A stretch of DNA of 40,506 nucleotides from Acidobacteriota bacterium (lineage in GTDB: Bacteria; Acidobacteriota; Terriglobia; 2-12-FULL-54-10), in NCBI GenBank assembly GCA_009691245.1, contig SHUM01000029.1, positions 1 through 40,506 of the forward strand, read 5' to 3'. The translations under genes were made by a program, and so were the position numbers. The notes beneath the pieces were generated by a model. It worked only from the letters and a program-made list of their open reading frames with translations, was not told where the DNA came from and made no database searches. Shown piece by piece: positions 25,025 through 33,823 of the stretch. Every line of letters begins with the position of its first letter. Position 1 is the first letter of the stretch.

Positions 25025-27304
25025 ATGGGCGAGGCCATCTTCCGATTTCTGTTTAAATATCCGCCGATCGCCTTCGAGCGCGGGCGGGTGACGCTGGCCT
25101 CCGGCTGGCCCGTTTGGCTATTGATAATCCTCGCGCTGGGCGGCGCGGCGGCGCTGGGATATTTCCTGTGGCGGCAAAAGTCGCGGCTCCCGCTTACCAG
25201 CAAGCTGATGGTCTGGGGCGCGCAGTCGATTACGCTGGCGATTCTGCTGCTCCTGCTGTGGCGACCGGCTCTGGTGTTATCCTCATTAGTTCCGCAGCGC
25301 AACGTGCTGGCTGTGCTGGTGGATGACTCTTCCAGCATGGCGCTCACCGATGAAGGCACAATCCCGCGCGTCGAGCAGGTTCGCCAGACCTTTGCCGACG
25401 ATGGCGCGTTGCTCGCCGAACTGCGCGAAAAATTTCAGGTCCGCACATACTCCTTCTCCAATCAACCCCGCAAACTAATTACCGCCGCCGACTTGCAGGC
25501 ATCCGGCAAGTCCTCCCGCGTGGAAGAAGCCGTGGGACAGATTTATGGCGAGTTGCGCCACCTGCCGCTGGCGGGCGTCGTGGTGGTCTCCGACGGCGCG
25601 CAAAATGCCGGCAAGCCTTCGCCGGAAAATTTGCAGGAGATGCTGGCGCGCAAGATTCCTATCTACACGCTGGGCGTGGGTAATCCTCAGATGGAGCGCG
25701 ACATTGAAGTAACCGACATTGTGCTGCCGCGCACGGCGCTGCCCGGTTCTACGGTTACGGCTGCCGTTTCTCTGCGCCAGCATGGCTACATCGGGCGCGC
25801 AGCGAAGGTGGAATTGCGCGAAGGCAACCGCCTCTTGAAGAGCCGCACCGTGGAGTTCGGCCCCTCGCCCGTGGAGACGGTCAACATCAACTTCACGCCT
25901 GAGACCAAGGGCATACGCGAGTACACCGTGGTCGTTTCTCCCGCTGGCGGTCCCGAGCCGATCATGGAGAACAACGCGCAATCGCGCGTGGTGGAGGTCC
26001 AGGACCGCGTGGCTAAGATCCTCTATATAGAAGGTGAGCCGCGCTGGGAGTATAAGTTCCTGCGCCGCGCCATGGAGGAGGACAAGAGTTTCCAGATCGC
26101 CAGCGTGCTGCGTACTTCGCAGAACAAATTCTATCGTCAGGGAATCGAGAATCCCAAGGAACTGGCCACCGGCATTCCCAGCATGAAGGAACTGTTTCAA
26201 TATGACGGCTTAATACTGGGCAGCATTCAGGCATCATTCTTCTCGCCGGAGCAGCAGCGCAGCATCTACGAATTCGTCAGCAGGCGCGGCGGCGGACTCT
26301 TAATGCTGGGCGGACGCATGGCCTTCGCCGACGGCGGCTATCAAGCTTCCACGCTGGCCGACCTGCTGCCCGTGGAGCTGGACAATCGTGGAGCTACTTC
26401 GACGCTGCATCGCCTGCCAGCGAAGTTTCGCCTGACTGCGCGTGGCATGGAGAAAATTCAGATCAACACCGGCACGGCCAGCGATGATACAGCCTCGCAG
26501 CTTGCCTGGGACAAACTTCCGCAGCTAGCCAACTATCAGACCACAGGCAAGCCCAAGCCCGGCGCGGTGGTCCTGGGCGAAGGCGTGAACGAGGGCGGAG
26601 ATATAGTGCCGCTGCTGATCGCCGAGCATTTCGGGCGCGGTCGCACGGCGCTGTTTGCCACTGACAGTTCCTGGCGCTGGCAGATGCAGATGCCTTCGGA
26701 GGACCACTCGCACGAATTCTTCTGGCGGCAGTTACTGAGTTCCATGGTCACCGAAACGCCGCGCTTCGTCAGCGTTATGCCGGAGAAGCCGCTCTACGCC
26801 GATGAAGAAACGGTTCGCCTGGTGGGCCATGTCTATGACGAGCAGTTCGAGCCTGTCAATGCCGCCGAGGCGGTGGCCACGGTGAATTTCCCGGACGGCT
26901 CGAAGCAGGAAGTCCTCATGACTCATTCGGTGGAAGAGGATGGAGTCTTCTATGGCGAGATGAAAGCCGCGCCGGCGGGCATCTACAATGTGGAGTTAAG
27001 CGCTAAACTAGCGGACAAACAGATTGGAACCAGTTCGGCATATTTCCAGCGGGCCGACGGCGTGGTGGAACATTTCTCCCCGGAACTAAATGCGCCGTTT
27101 CTGTCGCGCATGGCCGAGCAGACCGGCGGAAAGTATTATCCGCTGGCGGAGGCTGGGAAGCTTCCCGAGCAGCTCACCTATTCGCCCGCCGGAGTGTCGG
27201 TGCCGGAAGTGCGCGATCTCTGGGACATGCCGTTGTGGCTCCTACTGATATTGATGGCGAAGGGCATTGAGTGGATGATGCGCAAGCGCTGGCGCACGGT
27301 GTAG
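25025..27304 (+). CDS. Membrane protein with vWA and amidotransferase-like domains
   Basis: The 759-residue protein has two N-terminal transmembrane helices (about 29-48 and 62-80), a vWA domain directly after ('VLAVLVDDSSSMALTDEG' with the MIDAS residues Asp100, Ser102, Ser104; 'LAGVVVVSDGAQNAG'; 'IPIYTLGVGNP'), and beta-sandwich-like segments. An amidotransferase-like fold region follows ('AKILYIEGEPRWEYKFLRRA', 'QYDGLILGSIQASFFSPEQQ', 'GGGLLMLGGRMAFADGGYQ', 'GRTALFATDSSWRWQM'). One helix lies close to the C-terminus ('MPLWLLLILMAKGIEWMM') with a basic tail. No catalytic Cys of glutaminase type is seen, so it is probably a binding or scaffolding protein with a periplasmic middle part. GAGGAG, 5 nt from the ATG, fixes the start. 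It belongs with the MoxR, DUF58 and BatA-like genes downstream. Confidence 0.85.
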   Translation: MGEAIFRFLFKYPPIAFERGRVTLASGWPVWLLIILALGGAAALGYFLWRQKSRLPLTSKLMVWGAQSITLAILLLLLWRPALVLSSLVPQRNVLAVLVDDSSSMALTDEGTIPRVEQVRQTFADDGALLAELREKFQVRTYSFSNQPRKLITAADLQASGKSSRVEEAVGQIYGELRHLPLAGVVVVSDGAQNAGKPSPENLQEMLARKIPIYTLGVGNPQMERDIEVTDIVLPRTALPGSTVTAAVSLRQHGYIGRAAKVELREGNRLLKSRTVEFGPSPVETVNINFTPETKGIREYTVVVSPAGGPEPIMENNAQSRVVEVQDRVAKILYIEGEPRWEYKFLRRAMEEDKSFQIASVLRTSQNKFYRQGIENPKELATGIPSMKELFQYDGLILGSIQASFFSPEQQRSIYEFVSRRGGGLLMLGGRMAFADGGYQASTLADLLPVELDNRGATSTLHRLPAKFRLTARGMEKIQINTGTASDDTASQLAWDKLPQLANYQTTGKPKPGAVVLGEGVNEGGDIVPLLIAEHFGRGRTALFATDSSWRWQMQMPSEDHSHEFFWRQLLSSMVTETPRFVSVMPEKPLYADEETVRLVGHVYDEQFEPVNAAEAVATVNFPDGSKQEVLMTHSVEEDGVFYGEMKAAPAGIYNVELSAKLADKQIGTSSAYFQRADGVVEHFSPELNAPFLSRMAEQTGGKYYPLAEAGKLPEQLTYSPAGVSVPEVRDLWDMPLWLLLILMAKGIEWMMRKRWRTV

Positions 27305-27333
27305 CAGTAAACAGGAGATGAAAAATTAATGGG

Positions 27334-27423
27334 GTCGTCATTCCGAGCGCAGCGAGGAACCTGCTTTTGATCTTGGGGTGACGGCAGGAAAAGCAGGTTC
27401 CTCGCTGCGCTCGGAATGACGAC
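27334..27423. repeat. Palindromic element, copy 1 (perfect 35-bp arms)
   Basis: The arms at 27334-27368 and 27389-27423 are perfect inverted repeats of 35 bp around a 20-nt loop; the outer part reads GTCGTCATTCCGAGCGCAGC. It fills the gap between the vWA gene and the caspase-like gene and would form a very stable RNA hairpin. Two more copies lie at 28575 and 32662. The 'GTCATTCCGAGCG' type is a common intergenic palindrome or MITE-like sequence in diverse bacteria, from memory. Confidence 0.9.
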
Positions 27424-27465
27424 GTTTTAGGTTTTTTCCCAGTATTGGTTGAGGCATGTAAAACG

Positions 27466-28551
27466 ATGGCGTCAGCTTCAAGGCAGTTTAGACTTCAATG
27501 GCCGCTACGGATGTTTCCGGTGCTGGTGCTTTTCGCCATGGGCGCCGCTCAGACCGCCCGCGCGCAAGCGCCAACGGCTGCGTCCGACGCCGCCAACCCG
27601 CAGACCGTGGCGGTAATACTATCCGGCATTGGGGGTGACGCCGATTACGAAAAGATCATCGACGGCTGGGGCAAAGATCTCTACAGCACGCTCAGCGCGA
27701 GCGGGATGACCACCAGCCTCAGCGGAGTGAACAATGCCAATCTCTTCTGGCTGGCGGGCAAGAAGCAGGAAGGCGCCTACGCGGAATCGACCAAGGCGGA
27801 GATCACCAAGCTAATGGGCTCGCTCGCAGGGCGACTGCGTCAGCAAGATGTGCTGAGTCTGTATCTGATCGGGCATGGCAGCCACGACGACTACGACTAC
27901 CGGTTCAATCTGCCGGGACCCGATCTCACCTCCGGTGAAATTGCCGCGCTGCTTGCGCCCATCAAGGCCGAACGCCAGCTCGTTGTTAATATGACCTCCG
28001 CCAGCGGCGGTTCCATCCATGACCTGCGGCGCAAGGGCCGCGCGCTAATCTCCTCCACTACCGCCGGACAGGAGCGTAACTTCTCCGTCTTCGCACGCTA
28101 CTTCGTCGCCGGCGTGCAGGACGCCGCCGCCGATGCGGATAAGAACGAGGCCATCTCCGCCCTGGAGGCCTATCGCTACGCGATACGGGAAGTAACCCGC
28201 TACTATGAGGCTGCCAAGCGCATCGCCACCGAGCACGCCATTATTGAGGACAAGGGCGACACCGACGGAGTCCGCGAGCCGACCGCTGAAAATGGCCAGG
28301 GTCTTCTGGCCGCGGCCGTAACCGTGCGGCGGCTAGGCAAGGCGAGCGAAGCTCTGGAGACGCCGGAAATTCGTGCGATTCGCTCCAGGAAGCGCGGCAT
28401 CGAGGAGGCCATCGAGCAATTGAAATACACTAAGGCGTCGCTCGACACCAAGGAATATTTGAAGAAGCTGGAAGGCTTTCTGGTGGAGCTGGCGCGCACC
28501 CAGGCGGCGCTGGACAAATTGGAAGAAGCGGCCGGCGCGGGCGCTAAGTAA
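27466..28551 (+). CDS. Exported caspase/C13-like protein with Ser at the catalytic Cys position
   Basis: The 361-residue product has a signal peptide ('MFPVLVLFAMGAAQTARAQA') and then a caspase-hemoglobinase-like fold: 'TVAVILSGIGGDADYEKIID', 'LSLYLIGHGSHDDYDYRFNL' with the expected catalytic His (about residue 137), and 'ERQLVVNMTSASGGSIHDL', where the family's Cys before '(x)SGG' aligns with Ser178. 'ALISSTTAGQERN' and 'DADKNEAISALEAYRYAIRE' are the usual following strand and EF-like helix segment, then 'TEHAIIEDKGDTDG'. The last ~80 residues form a predicted coiled coil ('SRKRGIEEAIEQL...'). It may be a pseudoenzyme or a serine-type variant. I choose the ATG at 27466; a TTG at 27445 is possible. 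Palindromic repeats lie on both sides. Confidence 0.7.
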   Translation: MASASRQFRLQWPLRMFPVLVLFAMGAAQTARAQAPTAASDAANPQTVAVILSGIGGDADYEKIIDGWGKDLYSTLSASGMTTSLSGVNNANLFWLAGKKQEGAYAESTKAEITKLMGSLAGRLRQQDVLSLYLIGHGSHDDYDYRFNLPGPDLTSGEIAALLAPIKAERQLVVNMTSASGGSIHDLRRKGRALISSTTAGQERNFSVFARYFVAGVQDAAADADKNEAISALEAYRYAIREVTRYYEAAKRIATEHAIIEDKGDTDGVREPTAENGQGLLAAAVTVRRLGKASEALETPEIRAIRSRKRGIEEAIEQLKYTKASLDTKEYLKKLEGFLVELARTQAALDKLEEAAGAGAK

Positions 28552-28574
28552 GTTATTAACGCTCCAGTTTTGTT

Positions 28575-28664
28575 GTCGTCATCGCGAGCGCCGCGAGGGA
28601 CCTGCTTTTGCGTTGGCGCGGTGACGGAGCAAAGCAGGTTCCTCGCTACGCTCGGAATGACGAC
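28575..28664. repeat. Palindromic element, copy 2 (imperfect)
   Basis: The left arm 28575-28609 and right arm about 28630-28664 match copy 1 with several changes (GCGAGCGCCGCGAGGGACC on the left, CTCGCTACGCTCGG on the right), so the stem has a few mismatches. It lies between the caspase-like and TPR-peptidase genes. Confidence 0.88.
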
Positions 28665-28671
28665 GGTTTGT

Positions 28672-28709
28672 AGTGGTGGGTAGTTAAGAAAGTGGTGGGT
28701 GGTTAAGAA
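28672..28709 (+). repeat. Two 19-bp tandem repeats in the leader of the TPR-peptidase gene
   Basis: AGTGGTGGGTAGTTAAGAA at 28672-28690 is followed at once by AGTGGTGGGTGGTTAAGAA at 28691-28709, then a partial third GTTAAGAAA ending 2 nt before the ATG at 28721. These purine-rich units replace a normal ribosome site, and their copy number could affect translation. Confidence 0.7.
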
Positions 28710-28720
28710 AGTTAAGAAAC

Positions 28721-31492
28721 ATGTTGCGCAATGTAAGCAAACTTTGGCCTGGAATGTTCGCCACGATCGCCATCCTCTGCGTGTTGGCGATTCCCTGCCT
28801 CGCGCAGACTCCCCGCGTTCTAGTGAATCCTGCGCAGGGGACCACTCCCGCGCCTGCTGCCGCGACGCAGGCTGCCCCGCCCTCGACCCCGCTCGAAGCG
28901 GCGCGCCAGAACGTGGAAAAAGGCGAGTACAAAACCGCCATCGAGCAGCTCGAAGCATTGTTGGCGAAGAACACCAGTCCCACCGAGTCCATGCCGCTGC
29001 TGATGGAAGCGTGGCTGGCAACAGGCGAATATCGCAAAGCCTCCGAGCGCGGCGAGGAGTATCTAGCGCGCCGCGCCGAACCACCCGTGATGGTGGCGGT
29101 CGCCGAGGCCTGGTCGCGGGTGGGAGAATACGAGAAGGCCGAGCAGCGCGTGGCCAATCCCACTACCATCGGCGGACTTTGGATGCGCGGCAAGTTGGCC
29201 GCGCGGCGTGGCAAGTGGGACCAGTCCGACCGCGACTTTGAAGAGGTCGTCGCCCGCGCCGCCCGCAGCACCATTCCCAGCTCAGCCGACCAGCTTACGG
29301 TTGCCGACTCTCTGGTCGAGTTGAGTCGCTATCAGGACGCCAATGGAGTTTTTCAGGCGCTGGAAAAGGCGTTTCCCGAAAACGCCACAGTGAAGGCGCG
29401 CTGGGGCGAACTGATGTCGGCGAAGAATAATCCCTCCGCTGCCGGGGCATTGTTCGGCGAAGCGTTGCAGATCAACCCCAATCATCCCGTGGCGATGGTG
29501 GGCATGGGCGTGCAGATTGCCGATGCGTTCGGTAGCAAAGGCAGCGAGCTGATCGCCAAGCTGCTGGAAGTGAATCCGAATCTGGCCGAGGCGCGGCTGT
29601 TGGCGGCGCGCATGAAGTTGGAAGAGGAAAAATGGGAAGAGGCGTCAAAAGAACTGGACGAAGTGGACAAGGTAAACCCTCGTTCGCTCGAAAGCTGGGC
29701 GCTGCGCGCGGGGCTGGCCTTCCTTCAGGACAAGACCAGCGAAGTGGAGCAGACCTGGGTGCCGCGCATCCTGAAAGAAAATCCGCGCTACGGAGAAGTG
29801 TTCGAGTTGCTCGGCGATCTCGGCGTTACGCATCGCCTGTATGAGGAGTCGGTTGGCTACTATAAACGTGCGCTCGAAAAGAACGAGCGGCTCGACGCGG
29901 CGCGCTCGGCGTTGGGCATCAACCTGTTTCGCCTCGGCAAGGAAGAGGAGGCCAAACGCACTTTAGAGGCGGCCTACGAGCGCGACCGCTTCAACATCTG
30001 GACCGTGAACACGCTGCGGCTGATGGACAGTTACTCGCGCTTTGACTCGTTCGAGACGGACAAGTTTCGCGTCAGACTGCACCAGAAAGAGTCCGCTCTG
30101 CTGCGGCCATATGTGGAATCAATACTTAAAGAAAGTCTTGAAACAATAACAAAAAGATATAATTACACGCCGACTCAAAAAGTAGTGTTTGAGATGTTCC
30201 CGGACCATGAAGACTTCGCCGTGCGTACTCTCGGCATCCCCGGACTAGGCGCGCTAGGCGCGTCGTTTGGCCCGGTGGTGGCGATGGACGCACCTTCGGC
30301 GCGACCGACGGGAGAGTTCCACTGGGGCAGCACGCTATGGCATGAGCTGGCCCACGTCATCACGCTGGGCATCACCAAGAACCGCGTGCCGCGCTGGTTC
30401 ACCGAAGGCCTCTCGGTCTATGAAGAGGCGCACTCGAAGCTGGGCTGGGGCGATCCTCTGAGCCTTACGACATTCCATGCCTTGCAGAAATATGGCCTGG
30501 TGGCCATGAACGAACTGAACGGTGTGTTCGTCCGGCCCAAGTATCCCAATCAGGTCGTCTTCGCCTACTTCCAGTCGGGGCTGATCTGTGAATACATCAT
30601 CGACAAGCACGGTTTCGCCAAGATCAACGAAATGCTGCGGGCCTATGGCGAGGCCAAGACGGACGCGCAGGTATTCCAGGAAAAACTTGGCGTGAGCCTC
30701 GAAGAGTTCGACAAGCTCTTCAAGGAATATGCGCGGGAGAAAACCTACGACTTCGGCAAAGCAGTCGATTTCTCAAAGATGGAGGACCAGTCGATCGAGG
30801 CTCGCTTTGTCCATCCTCCAGGAACGGGCGGAGAGGGCGAAGAAGAGGGTGAGGAAGAAGAAGAGGGCGATCCGCAAGCCTTCGTGAAAGGTCTACTTGA
30901 AGAGGCGCAGGGTACTTCGCAGGACTTCATCGGCAAGCTGCGCACGGCTTCCCGGCTGCGCAAAGAGAAGAAGCTGAAGGAAGCGATCCAGATCGCCGAG
31001 GAAGCTAAGGCCATGCTGCCCCCTTACACAGAGGATGGCAACGCGTACGAGTTGCTGGCCGACATCTACATTGAGCAGGGCCAAAAAGAAAAGGCCGTGG
31101 CGGAGTTGCTGGAGTGGCGGCGCCATCGCGGACGCAATCCCGAGGCCTTCAGCAAGCTGGCCAATCTGCTGCACGAGCAAGGCCGTCGCAAGGAAGCCAT
31201 GCAGGTGGTGGAAGACTCGCTCCAGGTGGCCATGTACGATATTAAGTCGCATCAGAGTCTGGGCGACTGGAGTTTGGAAGAAGGCGACAATGCCACCGCG
31301 ATCCGCGCTTTTCAAGGCGTGCTGGCGCTGAATCCTCCCGACCAGGCCGCCGCGCACTACAAGCTTGCCACGGCATACATGAAATTATCGAAGACCGCCG
31401 AAGCCCGCGAGCAGGTGCTGGCCGCGCTGGAGATCGCGCCCGGGTATCGCCCGGCGCAAAAATTGCTTTTAGAATTGGCCGGAGCCGAGTAG
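28721..31492 (+). CDS. Exported TPR protein with HELAH metallopeptidase (MA-like) domain
   Basis: The 923-residue protein has a signal peptide ('MFATIAILCVLAIPCLAQ'), N-terminal TPR-like helices over about residues 55-440, then a gluzincin core. The zinc-binding helix is 'HELAH' (541-545) with Glu542 as general base, and 'PRWFTEGLSVYEE' supplies the third ligand Glu562. This fits the peptidase MA-like superfamily. An acidic linker ('GEGEEEGEEEEEGDPQ', near residue 705) leads into a second TPR block to the C-terminus. It is likely a periplasmic protease or protease-derived scaffold presenting TPR surfaces to partners. An AT-rich stretch at 30112-30192 marks the junction between TPRs and peptidase domain. 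Only weak ribosome signals precede the ATG. The neighbouring caspase-like and MoxR/vWA genes suggest a proteolytic part of an envelope machine. Confidence 0.82.
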   Translation: MLRNVSKLWPGMFATIAILCVLAIPCLAQTPRVLVNPAQGTTPAPAAATQAAPPSTPLEAARQNVEKGEYKTAIEQLEALLAKNTSPTESMPLLMEAWLATGEYRKASERGEEYLARRAEPPVMVAVAEAWSRVGEYEKAEQRVANPTTIGGLWMRGKLAARRGKWDQSDRDFEEVVARAARSTIPSSADQLTVADSLVELSRYQDANGVFQALEKAFPENATVKARWGELMSAKNNPSAAGALFGEALQINPNHPVAMVGMGVQIADAFGSKGSELIAKLLEVNPNLAEARLLAARMKLEEEKWEEASKELDEVDKVNPRSLESWALRAGLAFLQDKTSEVEQTWVPRILKENPRYGEVFELLGDLGVTHRLYEESVGYYKRALEKNERLDAARSALGINLFRLGKEEEAKRTLEAAYERDRFNIWTVNTLRLMDSYSRFDSFETDKFRVRLHQKESALLRPYVESILKESLETITKRYNYTPTQKVVFEMFPDHEDFAVRTLGIPGLGALGASFGPVVAMDAPSARPTGEFHWGSTLWHELAHVITLGITKNRVPRWFTEGLSVYEEAHSKLGWGDPLSLTTFHALQKYGLVAMNELNGVFVRPKYPNQVVFAYFQSGLICEYIIDKHGFAKINEMLRAYGEAKTDAQVFQEKLGVSLEEFDKLFKEYAREKTYDFGKAVDFSKMEDQSIEARFVHPPGTGGEGEEEGEEEEEGDPQAFVKGLLEEAQGTSQDFIGKLRTASRLRKEKKLKEAIQIAEEAKAMLPPYTEDGNAYELLADIYIEQGQKEKAVAELLEWRRHRGRNPEAFSKLANLLHEQGRRKEAMQVVEDSLQVAMYDIKSHQSLGDWSLEEGDNATAIRAFQGVLALNPPDQAAAHYKLATAYMKLSKTAEAREQVLAALEIAPGYRPAQKLLLELAGAE

Positions 31493-31579
31493 CATCGAAC
31501 TTACTTGGACATTGGCTCGGGCATGGGCTTTAGCATTGACTGAATCACCGCACTTTTACACGAGAGGGACGGACCACGC

Positions 31580-32614
31580 ATGTCGCTGACGAGCACACCA
31601 CAGATCACCGAAAGCAATGTACGCGAGCACCTCGCACGGTTGCACGAATACCGCACGTCAATCACCAAACAGATTCGCAAGATGGTCATCGGCCAGGACG
31701 AGGCCGTGCACCAGGTTCTGGTCGTCCTGCTGGTCGGCGGACACACGCTGATCACCGGCCTGCCCGGTCTGGCCAAGACGCTGCTGGTGAAGTCCGTGGC
31801 CTCCGCGCTGGGCCTGATGTTCAAGCGCATTCAGTTCACTCCCGACCTGATGCCTGCCGACATCACCGGCACCGACATCATTGAAGAAGACATGGCCACG
31901 GGGCACCGCGTCTGGAAGTTTGTCCCCGGCCCCATCTTCACGCAGGTGCTGCTGGCGGACGAGATCAATCGCACGCCGCCCAAGACGCAGTCGGCGCTGC
32001 TCGAAGCCATGCAGGAGTACAGCGTTACAGTGCTGGGCAAGACCTATAATCTCGACAGGCCCTTCCTGGTGCTGGCGACGCAGAACCCCATCGAGCTGGA
32101 AGGCACCTACTCGCTGCCCGAAGCGCAGCTCGACCGCTTCATGTTCAACATTGTGATTGGCTATTTGAGCGAGCAGGAGGAAGTGGACGTGGTCAACGCC
32201 ACCACCTCCGGCTTGGCAGTGGAGATTGAGCCGATGACCAACGCCGAAGAGGTCCGCCTCTTTCAGGCGTTAATCCGCAAAGTACCGGTGGCCGACAGCG
32301 TCGCGCGCTACGCCGTGCAGTTGTCGCGCGCCACGCGACCCACGGACCCCTCCTCGCCCGACTTTGTGAAGAAGTATGTGAACTATGGAGTGAGCGTGCG
32401 CGCCGCGCAATATATGACGCTGGCCGGCAAGGCCTCCGCGGTGCTCGATGGCCGCTTCAACGTTTCCGTCGAGGATATCCAGCGGCTGGCCGCGCCCATT
32501 CTGCGCCACCGCATCCTGACTAATTTCCACGCCGAGTCCGACGGCATCACCACCGACGAGCTGGTGCGCCGCCTGATCGAGGCAGTGCCCGTGCCGAAAT
32601 CAGGCTTGTCGTAA
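31580..32614 (+). CDS. MoxR-family AAA+ ATPase
   Basis: The 344-residue cytoplasmic protein has Walker A 'GLPGLAKT' (60-67), 'IQFTPDLMPADITGTDIIEE', Walker B 'VLLADEINRTPPKTQSALLE' with Asp127-Glu128, sensor 1 'VLATQNPIELEGTYSLPEAQ' and 'LDRFMF', the full MoxR set. MoxR ATPases act as chaperones that, with vWA-domain proteins, help insert metals or assemble protein complexes. Three vWA proteins are coded in this cluster, with DUF58 and BatA-like genes directly after it, the classical arrangement. GAGAGG/GGACGG upstream provides the ribosome site. Confidence 0.93.
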   Translation: MSLTSTPQITESNVREHLARLHEYRTSITKQIRKMVIGQDEAVHQVLVVLLVGGHTLITGLPGLAKTLLVKSVASALGLMFKRIQFTPDLMPADITGTDIIEEDMATGHRVWKFVPGPIFTQVLLADEINRTPPKTQSALLEAMQEYSVTVLGKTYNLDRPFLVLATQNPIELEGTYSLPEAQLDRFMFNIVIGYLSEQEEVDVVNATTSGLAVEIEPMTNAEEVRLFQALIRKVPVADSVARYAVQLSRATRPTDPSSPDFVKKYVNYGVSVRAAQYMTLAGKASAVLDGRFNVSVEDIQRLAAPILRHRILTNFHAESDGITTDELVRRLIEAVPVPKSGLS

Positions 32615-32661
32615 GAAGTCGCGGAAGTCGGATTGTCATAAGCCGGTTGATTGTTTTTGAA

Positions 32662-32746
32662 GTCGTCATTCCGAGCACAGCGAGGAACCTGCTGTTCTAT
32701 CGTGCGCTGTGAACAGCAGGTTCCTCGCTGCGCTCGGAATGACAAC
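32662..32746. repeat. Palindromic element, copy 3
   Basis: The left arm 32662-32697 and the right arm 32711-32746 match copies 1 and 2, with compensating changes next to the loop (CTGCTGTTC / GAACAGCAG), so the stem is kept while the inner sequence differs. The loop has 13 nt. It lies between the MoxR and DUF58 genes. Confidence 0.88.
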
Positions 32747-32810
32747 CTCATTAAGAAACATGACAGCAACACGCAAGGTTCGCCGGGCGTTCGAGTCGAG
32801 TTGAGGCCGC

Positions 32811-33818
32811 ATGAGCTTCCTGGGCAATCTACAATCAAACGTTGAGCAGGCCGCGCGCAAGGCCGGGTTTGGAGGGCCTGCGGGCGGCTCCACCACCGGG
32901 CCGACGCGCTTCCTTGATCCGCGCATACTGGGCCGCATCTCCGATCTGCAACTGGTCGCGCGCAGCGTGGTCGAGGGCTTCCTCACCGGACTGCACCGCT
33001 CGCCCTTCACCGGCGTCTCCATTGAGTTCGCCGAGTACCGCCTGTACACGCCCGGCGACGATCCGCGCTCCATCGACTGGAACGTCTTTGCTCGCAGCGA
33101 CCGCCACTATCAGAAGAAGTATCACGGCGAGACCAATACCGAGCTGACCATCCTGCTGGACGTCAGCGCGTCGATGGGCTTCGGCGGCAACTACAAAAAT
33201 GTGAATGGGGCGGAGGACGCGCCGGCCATCAGCAAGTATGAGTACGGATGTTATCTCGCCGCCTCGCTCGCCTACTTTGCCAGCCAGCAGCGCGACGCCA
33301 CCGGGCTGATTCTGTTTGACTCGGAGATTCGCGAGCGCATCCCCGCGCGCATGAGGCGCGGTCAGCTTCCGCGCATCCTGCACGCGCTGGACAATGCCAA
33401 GCCGGGCCAGACGACTAATCTGGCGGGAGCGCTCGACAAGCTGGCTGGCATGTTGCACCGCCGGGGCGTGATCGTGCTGATCTCGGACTTCTACGAACAG
33501 CCGGAAAAGATCTCCGACTCGTTGCAACGTCTGCGCTTCGGCGGCAACGACTTGATCCTGTTCCATCTGATGGACCCGCTCGAACTGGAATTTAATTTGG
33601 ACGAGCCGGTGCTGCTGGAAGACCTCGAGACGGGCGACCGCATGGAAGTGAATCCAGAGTACGCCGGGCCGCAGTATCGCAAGCTGATTGAGGAACACAT
33701 CGGGCGCATTGGCCAGGATGCACGGTCCGCGCGCATTGACTATGAGCTGGTGCCCACGTCGCGCCCGCTTGACTATGCGCTGTTCCACTACCTGTCCGCG
33801 CGACAGCGCCGAGGCTGA
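32811..33818 (+). CDS. DUF58 protein with vWA-type MIDAS motif
   Basis: The 335-residue protein has the DUF58 core 'YRLYTPGDDPRSIDWNVFAR' (76-95), 'HGETNTELTILLDVSASMGF' with DxSxS at Asp117, Ser119 and Ser121, and 'RRGVIVLISDFYEQPEKISD'. DUF58 proteins are the usual direct partners of MoxR ATPases and resemble vWA domains that bind a divalent metal through the MIDAS. No membrane helix is visible, so it probably acts in the cytoplasm next to the membrane. GAGG 5 nt before the ATG supports the start. The next gene follows after a perfect palindrome. Confidence 0.92.
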   Translation: MSFLGNLQSNVEQAARKAGFGGPAGGSTTGPTRFLDPRILGRISDLQLVARSVVEGFLTGLHRSPFTGVSIEFAEYRLYTPGDDPRSIDWNVFARSDRHYQKKYHGETNTELTILLDVSASMGFGGNYKNVNGAEDAPAISKYEYGCYLAASLAYFASQQRDATGLILFDSEIRERIPARMRRGQLPRILHALDNAKPGQTTNLAGALDKLAGMLHRRGVIVLISDFYEQPEKISDSLQRLRFGGNDLILFHLMDPLELEFNLDEPVLLEDLETGDRMEVNPEYAGPQYRKLIEEHIGRIGQDARSARIDYELVPTSRPLDYALFHYLSARQRRG

Positions 33819-33823
33819 GCGTG

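Noticed and set aside
27334-32746. The three palindromes as intrinsic terminators or a CRISPR array
   Set aside because: They lack T-runs and are far apart with genes between them, without spacers of uniform length; repeat elements explain them better.
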